Shown here in pieces: positions 55,873-64,000 of a stretch of DNA of 64,000 bases. The notes under the pieces are model-generated. The model searched no databases. It was not told where the DNA came from and saw nothing but the letters and a program-made list of their open reading frames with translations. The DNA is taken from positions 682,001 through 746,000 of the forward strand of contig NZ_BNAG01000003.1 of the NCBI RefSeq assembly GCF_014653175.1, written 5' to 3'. Made by a program: the position numbers and the translations under genes. Numbering within the stretch: the first letter of the stretch is position 1; the number at the start of each line of letters is the position of its first letter. The DNA is from Roseivirga thermotolerans (lineage in GTDB: Bacteria > Bacteroidota > Bacteroidia > Cytophagales > Cyclobacteriaceae).

Positions 55873-56521
55873 GTCAATTCGCCTTTTTGTGGCCGATGAT
55901 CACCCTATGATTTTAGAAGGATTGGTCTCCTTTTTAAGCCAAATACCAGAGTTTAAAATTTGTGGCACAGCCTCCAATGGTCTGTTGGCCTACGAACAAC
56001 TTAAAAGTCTGGAGGTAGACATACTGCTCACCGATATTCAAATGCCCCAGCTCAATGGTATTGAACTGGTTGAACGGTTGATTGCCGAAAATAGGGATGT
56101 GAAGGTAATAGTACTCACCATGTTCAATGATGTGATCTTCGTAAAACGCCTCTTGCAATTGGGGGTTATGGGCTATGTATTAAAAGATGTTGGGAAAAAT
56201 GAGTTAAGGCAGGCCATTGAAACCGTATATAAGGGAGGGCAGTTTTACTCCTATGAAATTACTGAGATAATGATGAGCAAGCTCAGGGGAAATGGAGTAG
56301 GTTTTAGCCTAAAAACTGACCTTACCGATAGAGAGAAAGAAATTTTGCAGCTCATTTTAGAACAAAAGAGCAATAGAGAAATTGCCGATCAGCTATTTAT
56401 TAGTGCCCGAACGGTGGAGGCTCATAAACGAAACATGTTAGAGAAAACCGGTAGTAAAAATCTGGCCGGGCTCATCATTTACGCAATCGAAAACGAGATT
56501 TTCAAGAAAAACAATTCTTAG
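55865..56521 (+). CDS. NarL/LuxR-family response regulator
   Basis: 218 residues. Receiver with VADDH, phosphoacceptor Asp57 (LLTDIQMPQLNG) and Lys near 107 (LKDVGKNEL). The HTH at about 150-215 has LTDREKEILQLILEQKSNREIA and FISARTVEAHKRNM. It is the output partner of the GAF-PAS kinase. Two candidate binding palindromes lie just past its stop (56534 and 56558), and one lies 3.1 kb upstream before the secreted-protein gene, which suggests it controls them; that is inference. Confidence 0.95.
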   Translation: MNKSIRLFVADDHPMILEGLVSFLSQIPEFKICGTASNGLLAYEQLKSLEVDILLTDIQMPQLNGIELVERLIAENRDVKVIVLTMFNDVIFVKRLLQLGVMGYVLKDVGKNELRQAIETVYKGGQFYSYEITEIMMSKLRGNGVGFSLKTDLTDREKEILQLILEQKSNREIADQLFISARTVEAHKRNMLEKTGSKNLAGLIIYAIENEIFKKNNS

Positions 56522-56533
56522 TAAAAGCAAATC

Positions 56534-56572
56534 TAGGTGTTTCACCTATAGAAGAGTTAGGTGTTTCTCAGA
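56534..56572. promoter_or_regulatory. Palindromic operator candidates TAGGTGTTTCACCTA and TAGGTGTTTCTC
   Basis: The first (56534-56548) matches the 52740 palindrome at 14 of 15 bases. The second (56558-56572) keeps one half-site and lies 24 bases on, start to start. They begin 12 bases after the response regulator stop and precede a -7-like box at 56595. Confidence 0.55.
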
Positions 56573-56602
56573 TGTTTGTGAAAAGTAAGTCCCCTTACTT
56601 TG

Positions 56603-56706
56603 TAAATGTGATCAAGGGAGGGCGCAAAGAGGCCAATAACCAAAGATATGATCAGACTGAATTTTACTCTGCGCTCCCTGAGATTACATTTTAGAAATCT
56701 CCTTTT
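56603..56706 (+). ncRNA. Candidate small RNA downstream of the operator sites
   Basis: TTACTTTG at 56595-56602 could serve as a -7 box. The following bases form AGGGAGGGCGCAAAGAG/CTCTGCGCTCCCT (56615-56679, with bulges), then GAGATT/AATCTC (56680-56701) followed by CTTTTC. The layout is of a roughly 100-base structured RNA, but nothing identifies a family and the ends are guesses. Confidence 0.3.
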
Positions 56707-56889
56707 CACCTAGATTGACTGTAGCTAAGGCGGACTCTATGTCTTAAAAAAAGAGCATTGTCAAATGCGGTTTTCCAAAGACAAACAATAACAAACATAA
56801 AGACATCAGTTGGGTACTTTGTGTGAAGTTGGTTCATCGATCCGACACGAAAGATGATTATTTAAGTAGAGTTGATAGTTAAAGTGCCG

Positions 56890-56964
56890 CAGAGGTTGTC
56901 TTAAGAGTGTTATCTCTTTCTTCCGGAAATGAGCTGCACGCTTAAGGCAGCCTCTGTTTTTTTT
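56890..56964 (+). terminator. Long-stem terminator without a gene in front
   Basis: CAGAGGTTGTCTTAAG (56890-56905) pairs along all 16 bases, with two G-U pairs, with 56941-56956, followed by eight T. The nearest coding stop on this strand is 370 bases upstream, so it may end a separate non-coding transcript. Confidence 0.7.
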
Positions 56965-57330
56965 GGACAAATTTCTGCTATCGAGTAGAAGAACAATTTT
57001 TAAATAAACGCTGGTAATCGGGTAAAACTTTGCTCCATACAAGTTCTTTATCGTAATACTCTAGATGTGCGGCCTGGCCGTGGTTAAGATAATAACTTGT
57101 TCTTTTTCGGGGTTTCTGTTGCTTAATTTGAGTAATTAAAGCATATCGCTACATCTTCGGTAATTGGTATTGTACAATCCAATCAGATGCATTTAGGGCT
57201 ATCGCTTTTCAGGGAAAATATCGCTATTATTGAGATTGTCTCACACCACTTTCACGCAATAGATTATTAGCACCGTTCGAGGTTTGTCTATTATGGAACA
57301 CCCGGGTAGGGTTCCATCAATCCATTATGT

Positions 57331-58833
57331 ATGAACAAAAATGAGTTGATGAATAAAAGAGAAGTGGATAATAATGTAAATGAGTCATTACAGGTATACA
57401 AAGACCTTTTCGATAAAATCGATTTGGGTATTGCCAATTTTTACGTTCGAAGAACTGGCAAATCCATAAAATCAGTGTGCTTTCATGTGATCAACCCCAG
57501 CTTTGAAGAACTTCTGCAGGTGGAGTCAGCAACAATACTTGGTAAGTGGTTTCCTGAGAAAAAAAGAAATGCCTACGACTCTCCTTTTCATTGGCTCATT
57601 AGTCGGCTTGGTGAACCACGAGCAGAGAAGTCAAAGTTTACCCATTTCTTTAATTCAGTAAACCGCTGGTGTACCGTAGAAATAATTCCCCTGCAAACAG
57701 ACTACTACGGACTCATACTAACCGATGAAACGGAAAAAGTAAATATGGATACCTCCATTCAGCATCAGTTGGAGGTACTGAAGAGAGTTGGAGAACACCT
57801 GCATGTGGGTGGTTTTGAATATGACCTTTTAAGCCATACCATGTACTGGTCTGACGAAATGTTTACGATCCATGAGTTAGACATAGGCGAGGCACCAGAC
57901 CTGGAGCAGACACTAAGCTTCTATACCTCTGCCGATCGCCCCAAACTTAGAGAAGCTCTTAAAGCCGGTCTGGTAGATGGTACTCCTTTCGATTTGGAAC
58001 TGGAGATAATAACTGCCAATGGCAACAAAAAACAAGTGCGTATTTTTGCACAGCCCATATTCAGGCACAATCGGTTGGTGAAACTTGGTGGAGGAATATT
58101 AGACATTACTGTGTTGTACAAAAATCAGCACGAGCTCAATCAGCTCAACCGTGAGCTGGAGAGATCCAACAAAGAACTGGAGGAGTTCGCTTACGTGGCA
58201 TCGCACGATTTACAGGAACCCATCAGAACCATTTCGGCCTTCACCGAACTTTTAGTAACCCGCCTGGGAACCAATCTGGACGATAAATCTCAAATGTTTG
58301 TGGAGTATATTTTGGGAGGAACCAGCAAGATAAAACGCATGATCAATGACTTGTTGGCTTACTCCAGAGTAAATACTTCCAAGAATCCTTCGGTTGTATT
58401 TAGCACTCAAACGGCTCTGGAAAATGTGTTGGAGCTATTGCGCAAAAAAATATATGAACACAATGCTACCGTAACGTACTCGTCCATGCCGGAAATATCC
58501 TTTCAGCAGAGCCTTTTTGAGAGGTTGCTCATGAACCTGATAGACAATGGGTTGAAGTACAATAAAAGTAGTAAACCCAAAATTCATATTGAAGCTTTAG
58601 AATCGTCTGGGTTTGTCACTTTTTCCGTAAAAGATAATGGTATTGGTATCCCGGAAATTTACAAAAACGATGTGTTTGTAATCTTTAAGCGATTCGCGGG
58701 CGAAGAAGTGCAGGGTTCAGGCATGGGGCTGGCTATAGCTCATCGCATAATTTCTAAGGGAGGTGGAGATATATGGTATGAATCTACTGAAGGAGAAGGC
58801 ACCACATTCTTCTTTAAGCTACCCAAAAAATAG
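57331..58833 (+). CDS. PAS sensor histidine kinase (HisKA type), cytoplasmic
   Basis: 500 residues with no membrane helix. Two PAS-like sensor domains at about 20-135 (DLFDKIDLGIANFYV) and 150-270 (VGEHLHVGGFEYDLLSHTMYW), and a short coiled linker (ELNQLNRELERSNKELEEFA). The HisKA domain has phosphoacceptor His292 (VASHDLQEPIRT). The ATPase has RLLMNLIDNGLKYN, VKDNGIGIPE, FKRFAGEEVQGSGMGLAIA. It resembles light- or redox-type orphan kinases that signal to stand-alone receivers; the giant receiver protein that follows is a natural partner. Confidence 0.95.
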   Translation: MNKNELMNKREVDNNVNESLQVYKDLFDKIDLGIANFYVRRTGKSIKSVCFHVINPSFEELLQVESATILGKWFPEKKRNAYDSPFHWLISRLGEPRAEKSKFTHFFNSVNRWCTVEIIPLQTDYYGLILTDETEKVNMDTSIQHQLEVLKRVGEHLHVGGFEYDLLSHTMYWSDEMFTIHELDIGEAPDLEQTLSFYTSADRPKLREALKAGLVDGTPFDLELEIITANGNKKQVRIFAQPIFRHNRLVKLGGGILDITVLYKNQHELNQLNRELERSNKELEEFAYVASHDLQEPIRTISAFTELLVTRLGTNLDDKSQMFVEYILGGTSKIKRMINDLLAYSRVNTSKNPSVVFSTQTALENVLELLRKKIYEHNATVTYSSMPEISFQQSLFERLLMNLIDNGLKYNKSSKPKIHIEALESSGFVTFSVKDNGIGIPEIYKNDVFVIFKRFAGEEVQGSGMGLAIAHRIISKGGGDIWYESTEGEGTTFFFKLPKK

Positions 58834-59199
58834 TTCTGAATGTTTTTTTGACCATTTTATAGATTTTTCAGTGGGCTGGCTTGTCTTTAGGAGTGTTTTA
58901 AAAACTACGTGAATCACCTACATCCATTACACAGAGAATCACATACAGGAATTCGAATTTAATCTAAGTAATTGCACACTTTCCATAACTAGGCAGATCT
59001 GGTAATTCAGATGGCCGGTTAGCGATGAGACTCAACCTCGGAATCGATTTGGCGTAAGCAATTGCATTTTATAGAGAAAATATCGCTGGTAGTTATTTTT
59101 TATCGGGCATTAAACCCTTAAATTATACCTATCTGAGCTAAGGGTTGAGTTTTTAGAGCTTAGGATTAAACGTTTCGAGGGAAAATACAGATTCCTGCT
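58834..59199 (+). other. 366-bp gene-free region before the giant receiver protein
   Basis: No coding ORF. It holds two near-identical 12-mers, TAAGTAATTGCA (58965-58976) and TAAGCAATTGCA (59055-59066), and a copy of GAAAATATCGCT (59076-59087) also found before the upstream kinase. No clean -33/-7 promoter or terminator is visible. Confidence 0.5.
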
Positions 59200-62100
59200 A
59201 TGACCAAAATACTCCACATAGAAGATAATCATACCGATGCCATTCTTTTACAAGAATATGTATCGATGTTCGATCATGACAAGGAGTTTAGAATAGAACA
59301 TGTGGTTGACTTTTGGGTGGGTATGGAGTGGCTCGAAGAGGAAACCTTTCATGTGGTGTTTCTAGACCTGGGTTTGCCGGGTATCAAAGGGTTAGAAGGG
59401 GTAGAGCGAATTGTTAATAATTTTCCTGACATATGCCTTATTGTTTTAAGTGGTAATCAGAGCCTCGATTTGGCCAAAGAAGCCATACAATTGGGTGCGC
59501 AAGATTACCTTTCAAAGCACGAGATGTCGCCTACCCAGATCGAGAAGTCCCTCATATTCTCTCTGGAACGCATAGAACTCAGAAGAAAGGTAACCACACA
59601 AAGCGCTAAGCTCGAAAAACTTTCCGCAGCTGTAGAACAGTCTGCCAATATTATCCTCATTACCAATATTGACGGAAACATAGAATATGTTAACGACAGG
59701 TTTGTGGAGGTAACCGGCTACACCAAAAGAGAGGTAATAGGGAAAAAACCAAGCCTTTTAAAGTCGGGTCGTCAAGACGAGGAGGTATTTAAACAACTTT
59801 GGGATACTATTATAGAAGGAGATACCTGGTCCGGTAATTTCATAAACAAACGCAAAAATGGTACCCTACTCTACGAAAAGGCCATCATAAGCCCAATAAA
59901 AGACGAAAACGGCCGAATAGTTAATTTTCTGGCAGTTAAGGAAGACATTACAGAATTGAAGGCCATGGAAGAGCGTCTCGACTTCACGCTTGAGGCCGCC
60001 AATCTGGGTACATGGGAGTGGAACCTGAAAACCAACGAAATGCTCTACAACTTTGAGTACGCCAAAATGCTTGGCTTCGAAGTGTCTGAGTTAGACAAAT
60101 CGCTGGGCTTTTCAAGAAGCAGAATTCACCCGGAAGACTTTCCTGAATCTTTGGCCAAACTAGAGCAGCATGTAAAAGGAGAGACAGATAAGTACGAGGC
60201 CGTATACCGTATTCAGCACAAAGAAGGGCACTACATCTGGATTTATGATACGGGTAAAATAATGGAGTACGATAGCCAGCGCAACCCTATTAAAGTGCTG
60301 GGCGTGCATGTTGATATTACGGCCCTCAAAGAGCAAGAAGAAAAAATAAGATTTGAGAAAATACAGCTTCAGAAAACCCAGAAGTTGGGTCGTATTGGTA
60401 GCTGGTATTTCGATTTAGAGCAGGAAGAATTTACTTACGTTTCTCCTAAGTGCCGAGCCATACTGGGCTTTCCGGCAGAGCAGAAAATTGATCGGGAAAC
60501 TATTCTGGATGCTATATATGGAGAAGATAGAGAGCTTTTTATTACTGACTTCAAAAAAATGTGCGATGGTCAGCACATTGAGTTTTTACACAGGGTAGAA
60601 AAGAATAAACAAGTACGATGGGTAAAAGTGACTGGCGACCCCGAGTTTAACGCCAAGGGTAGGTTGCTAGGCGTATTGGGTTTAGTTCAAGACATTACGG
60701 AGGAAAAAGAGCGACAAATTGCCCTGGAGCAAAGCGAACTCAAATTCAGAACCATATTTGACAATGCCACTGTGGGTATTGTATACCAGGATTCGGAAGG
60801 GCAAATTCTAGACTCCAATAAAAAGGCTGCGGAAATTTTAGGCTTAGACCGCGAGGTGCTCGACACCAAGGGAGCGAAAGATCCTGATTGGTATTTTATC
60901 GATGAAGACCACAATCAGCTGGATTGGACAGCCATGCCTTCGGCCAAGGTGGTCGAATCTAAAAAGCCGGTATTGGGCGATATTGTGGGGATTTTCAATC
61001 CTAGAAAGTCAGCTATTGTCTGGATCCTCATAGATTCATTTCCGCTTATAGATCAGGCTACCAACGAGCTTAAAACCTGTACCATATTTACCGATATTAC
61101 CGAGCGCAGAAGGCATCAGCTGGAAATTAAAGATCGGCAGGCCAAGCTTCAGGCTGCTCAAAAAATTGCCAACTTTGGCCACTGGACTTACAGCTATAAA
61201 ACCGATAACTACACCTGGTCTGACTCGGCCTATGAGTTATTCCATTTAGACAAAAAGATTCAACCCTCCAGAGAGGTGTTTTTTAAGTTGGTTCACCCAG
61301 ACGACCGAAAGCGCCTTAGGGACCTCATTAAACAATCGAGAAAAAGCCATAAAAACACTCATGTAGAGTTTAAGGCTTTACTGCCGAACGGAGAGGTGCG
61401 CTATTTTGAAGATTCCTGGGAAACTACTTACGACCCAGAAGGTAACCCTGATTCTGTTTTGGGGGTGTATCACGACATTACCGAGCGAAAAATTGCCGAG
61501 AATGAGCTCCACGAAGTGAAAGAAAAGCTATTGTCCATTCTCGACTCGTTCGATGATATAGTCATTATAATAGACAGAAATCTTCGCTACAAAGAGGTTT
61601 TTCCTGGTGGAGACCCCGGTGATTTGCTGGCCGTACCAGCCAAAATGATTGGCAAAAAAATAGCAGACTTTATGCCCGATGATGTGAGTCAGCTGGTAAA
61701 AGAAGCCTTTGTAAGAATTAAGGAGTCTTCCCAAACCGAATCCATTACCTATAGCATACAGTTTGGAACAAAAACCAAATGGTTCGATGCCAAACTTTCC
61801 GCTCTGCACGACCAAAAAGGCATGTTCAACGGAGTAACCATGTTGGTGAGAAACGTAACAGAGCAGAAGTTGAATGAACTTGCCCTGCAGGAGAGTGAGA
61901 GCAAATTTAGAATGCAGTCTGAATTTTTACCACACATTCTATGGACAGCCGATTCGCAAGGAAAAACGAATTACATTAATGAAGCCGGCCGACACTTCTA
62001 TGGAGATAACATAAAGTACTACCATCAGGGAAGAAGAAACGGGCTTCATAAAGACGATCGGGAGCAGGCCCGCCTTAAATGGGAAGAAGCACTGGCCAAC

Positions 62101-64000
62101 AAGTCTTCCTATTTTAACCTGGAACGCCACAAAGACGCTTCTGGCAAGTACAAGTGGTTGAGTGTTAAGGCCAATCCAATATTAGATGAGAATCAGAACA
62201 TTATCTCATGGATTGGTGTATCTACCAACGTGAATGCAGAAATGGAGGCCAAACGGCAGAATGAGAAACTGGTGTTCGATTTGAAGGAGCGCGTAAAGGA
62301 GGCTAAGTGCCTCTATGGTATTTCTCATCTGGCCGAGTCGGGGCTGTCTTCCAAAGAAGACTTGTTGCGCCAGGCCGTTCAGCTTATTCCACCAGCTTTT
62401 CAGTATCCGGAGTGTACGCAGGCACAAATTATTTTTGATGATAATAAATTCAATAGCGGAAAATTCACCTACAAAAACAGGTATAGCTCTCCGTTGCGAA
62501 TGGATGGTGTTGTAGTAGGAGAGGTAGCCGTGGCCATTGCTAAAAGAAATTCAGAAGGAGAAGAAATTAACTTTTTGCCTGAGGAGGTTTCTCTTATGGA
62601 TGCCATTTCCGAAAACCTGGGGCTTATTTTAAAACACAAACGAGCCGTTCGCTTGGTGGCCGAAAGCGAGCAAAGATTCCGGGTATTGTTGGAAAACGCC
62701 ACAATAGGTATAGCACTGCTCAAGGACTATCGCTTTGTAGACTGCAATAAGCGAATGAGTCAAATATTCAATATGCCCATTTCTGAGCTCAACAATAAAG
62801 CCATGTGGGAACTGTCTCCTTCGCACCAGCCGGGAGGGAGAACCTCTGAAGAAGCCACCAAATATCATGTGGGCCAACTAGAGGTAAGGAAGGATGAGAA
62901 CTTTATTTGGTATTACAAAGACGGCCAGGGCAATACCATAATTGCCAATATTCATCTCAATAAAATTGAACTGAAAGATGGAGAGTATGTAATGGCCTTC
63001 TTACGCGATATTACCCAGGAGTATCAGGCAGTGAAAGCTCTGGAAGAGTCGGAAAACAAGTATCGAAGTATCTTCGAAAACATTCAGGAGGGCTATATTC
63101 TTGTCGATACCAACGGAGAAATTCTTGAGCTAAACCCGGAGGGTGCCCGTATTTTGGGTAGACCATCGCAAAAGCAATTGCTCGGTAAAAACATTAATAA
63201 TTTTATACCCCATTCCAGCAATCTTTTTGAGGTCTCCGACCTAAACAAAACCCGGCATAATATTGAGGTGCTTTTCAACACCGAGAGCGGTGAGAAACGC
63301 TGGCTCAATTTTAACGTGCAAACAGTTTTTAAGAATGGTGCTCCGTATTTGTTTGAGTCTACCTTTAGCGATGTAACTGAGCAGCACAAGTTCAATGAAT
63401 TTTTGAGCTTTACCGTAAAACTGTACGAAGCCTACCAGAAAAGCCTTGAAGAACTCATTCAGCGTGGAGTGGAATATGCAGTAGAACTACTCGACTCTAA
63501 CTGCGGATTCTATCATTTTGTAGATGAAGACGAGGGTAAAATTAAGTTTGTGCAGTGGAGTCAGGAGGGTGTTTCTGCTTCCAACACAAAGAAGAGAATC
63601 CCCGATTATGAGATAGAAGAAGCGGGCATTTGGAAAGACTGTATAGACAAACGCAAGCCTGTAATTCATAGTCAGGAAGAACAAATTGGCGATAAGGGAA
63701 TACCGGAAGGTCACCCTCAACTAAATCGCGACCTTGAGATACCTATAATAGATGGCAACAAAGTGGTGGCTATTTTAGGTGTTGGTAACAAAGTAGCTGA
63801 GTACAGTACCAGAGACATTGAACTGCTCACCAACTATGCCAACTTGCTACATTCGCTGGTTAAAAAGAAAGAACTGGAAATAGAATACCTCAACACACTC
63901 GAAACCTTTGAAGAGTCGCAAAATGTAGGCCGAATTGGTACCTGGCGATACGACATGCAGTTTGAAGAAACCTGGTGGTCCGATGTCATGTTCGAACTGT
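59200..64000 (+). CDS. Giant receiver-PAS-GAF signalling protein (3' end outside window)
   Basis: The frame opens at the ATG at 59200 and is open to the window edge, at least 1600 residues. An N-terminal receiver (1-125) has IEDNHTDAILL and phosphoacceptor Asp56 (VFLDLGLPG). It is followed by PAS domains near 145, 260, 383, 510, 645, 771 and 896, a GAF-like domain near 1031-1147, PAS near 1155 and 1282, a GAF domain near 1398-1554 and the start of another PAS near 1566 (GRIGTWRYDMQFEETWWSD). No membrane helix is seen. A histidine kinase or GGDEF output probably lies past the edge, which I cannot see. Confidence 0.9.
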   Translation, partial: MTKILHIEDNHTDAILLQEYVSMFDHDKEFRIEHVVDFWVGMEWLEEETFHVVFLDLGLPGIKGLEGVERIVNNFPDICLIVLSGNQSLDLAKEAIQLGAQDYLSKHEMSPTQIEKSLIFSLERIELRRKVTTQSAKLEKLSAAVEQSANIILITNIDGNIEYVNDRFVEVTGYTKREVIGKKPSLLKSGRQDEEVFKQLWDTIIEGDTWSGNFINKRKNGTLLYEKAIISPIKDENGRIVNFLAVKEDITELKAMEERLDFTLEAANLGTWEWNLKTNEMLYNFEYAKMLGFEVSELDKSLGFSRSRIHPEDFPESLAKLEQHVKGETDKYEAVYRIQHKEGHYIWIYDTGKIMEYDSQRNPIKVLGVHVDITALKEQEEKIRFEKIQLQKTQKLGRIGSWYFDLEQEEFTYVSPKCRAILGFPAEQKIDRETILDAIYGEDRELFITDFKKMCDGQHIEFLHRVEKNKQVRWVKVTGDPEFNAKGRLLGVLGLVQDITEEKERQIALEQSELKFRTIFDNATVGIVYQDSEGQILDSNKKAAEILGLDREVLDTKGAKDPDWYFIDEDHNQLDWTAMPSAKVVESKKPVLGDIVGIFNPRKSAIVWILIDSFPLIDQATNELKTCTIFTDITERRRHQLEIKDRQAKLQAAQKIANFGHWTYSYKTDNYTWSDSAYELFHLDKKIQPSREVFFKLVHPDDRKRLRDLIKQSRKSHKNTHVEFKALLPNGEVRYFEDSWETTYDPEGNPDSVLGVYHDITERKIAENELHEVKEKLLSILDSFDDIVIIIDRNLRYKEVFPGGDPGDLLAVPAKMIGKKIADFMPDDVSQLVKEAFVRIKESSQTESITYSIQFGTKTKWFDAKLSALHDQKGMFNGVTMLVRNVTEQKLNELALQESESKFRMQSEFLPHILWTADSQGKTNYINEAGRHFYGDNIKYYHQGRRNGLHKDDREQARLKWEEALANKSSYFNLERHKDASGKYKWLSVKANPILDENQNIISWIGVSTNVNAEMEAKRQNEKLVFDLKERVKEAKCLYGISHLAESGLSSKEDLLRQAVQLIPPAFQYPECTQAQIIFDDNKFNSGKFTYKNRYSSPLRMDGVVVGEVAVAIAKRNSEGEEINFLPEEVSLMDAISENLGLILKHKRAVRLVAESEQRFRVLLENATIGIALLKDYRFVDCNKRMSQIFNMPISELNNKAMWELSPSHQPGGRTSEEATKYHVGQLEVRKDENFIWYYKDGQGNTIIANIHLNKIELKDGEYVMAFLRDITQEYQAVKALEESENKYRSIFENIQEGYILVDTNGEILELNPEGARILGRPSQKQLLGKNINNFIPHSSNLFEVSDLNKTRHNIEVLFNTESGEKRWLNFNVQTVFKNGAPYLFESTFSDVTEQHKFNEFLSFTVKLYEAYQKSLEELIQRGVEYAVELLDSNCGFYHFVDEDEGKIKFVQWSQEGVSASNTKKRIPDYEIEEAGIWKDCIDKRKPVIHSQEEQIGDKGIPEGHPQLNRDLEIPIIDGNKVVAILGVGNKVAEYSTRDIELLTNYANLLHSLVKKKELEIEYLNTLETFEESQNVGRIGTWRYDMQFEETWWSDVMFEL

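Larger units (their letters stand above)
56522..57330 (+). other. 809-bp gene-free region with operator-like repeats, hairpins and a strong terminator
   Basis: No ORF here looks coding. In order it holds two TAGGTGTTT sites (56534, 56558), a -7-like TTACTTTG (56595), a hairpin (56615-56679), a small stem with CTTTTC (56680-56706), a -7-like GTACTTTG (56814), a long terminator hairpin (56890-56964), three TATCGCT motifs (57144, 57200, 57219) and a hairpin just before the next gene (57293-57317). Confidence 0.6.

Noticed and set aside
56806-57042. 78-codon minus-strand ORF in the 809-bp gap
   Set aside because: No promoter, no recognisable composition, and it is antisense to the terminator hairpin at 56890-56964.

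Overview
The window is one stretch of a densely coded chromosome of a Bacteroidota bacterium, most likely of the Cytophagia type. Three things point there. Many genes are preceded by the Bacteroidota -7 box TAnnTTTG rather than by E. coli-type promoters or strong Shine-Dalgarno sites. The window carries families typical of the phylum: a lipid-anchored TamA (TamL), a DUF5683 protein, BatB/BatC, a fused E1 dehydrogenase, and PAS kinases paired with LuxR regulators. Finally, the SRP RNA is of the short bacterial type. I saw no phage, insertion sequence, CRISPR array or rRNA operon.

Layout. 0-2.4 kb: a sugar aminotransferase (cut by the left edge) and a membrane-bound NDP-sugar 4,6-dehydratase, the end of a surface-polysaccharide locus. 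2.5-7.1 kb: two paralogous outer-membrane barrel-like proteins around sucC, tRNA-Arg and a LolD-type ATPase, then a Bcp peroxiredoxin. 7.1-15 kb: a DMT exporter, a PhzF protein, a lipoprotein pullulanase with its sugar transporter, a coiled-coil membrane protein, two methyltransferases and ApaG. 15-25.8 kb: ung, then a compact operon (MBL hydrolase, parA, parB, DUF5683, dapB), a 532-bp gap with a long inverted repeat, pyrG-yidC, and divergently the CCA enzyme with a TPR protein. 26-34.4 kb: an ECF sigma factor with a probable membrane regulator, an FtsE-like ATPase, a transaldolase-like aldolase, ssb, a metalloprotease with repeats, an enolase-superfamily epimerase and a glycerol facilitator. 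34.4-37.6 kb: SRP RNA, a 53-codon small ORF and a TPR kinase/LuxR regulator pair. 37.6-52.6 kb: PAP2, hemF, fused E1, tamL, an rRNA/tRNA methyltransferase, the purC-STAS-rnz-queuosine transporter operon, a YwqK repeat protein, a thiolase and batBC.

52.7-64 kb is the accessory, signalling-rich part: a small secreted protein, a second PAS kinase/LuxR regulator pair, an 809-bp gap full of structured DNA, a third PAS kinase, and a giant receiver-PAS-GAF protein that runs off the right edge (at least 1600 residues).

The most interesting signal is a 15-bp palindrome, TAGGTGTTwCACCTA, found just before the small secreted protein and again just after the LuxR regulator, each about 55 bp upstream of a -7-like box. 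The second copy sits in front of a gene-free stretch that folds into hairpins. I infer a two-component regulon consisting of a secreted protein and a small RNA. A second shared signal, GAAAATATCGCT, lies upstream of both the third kinase and the giant protein.
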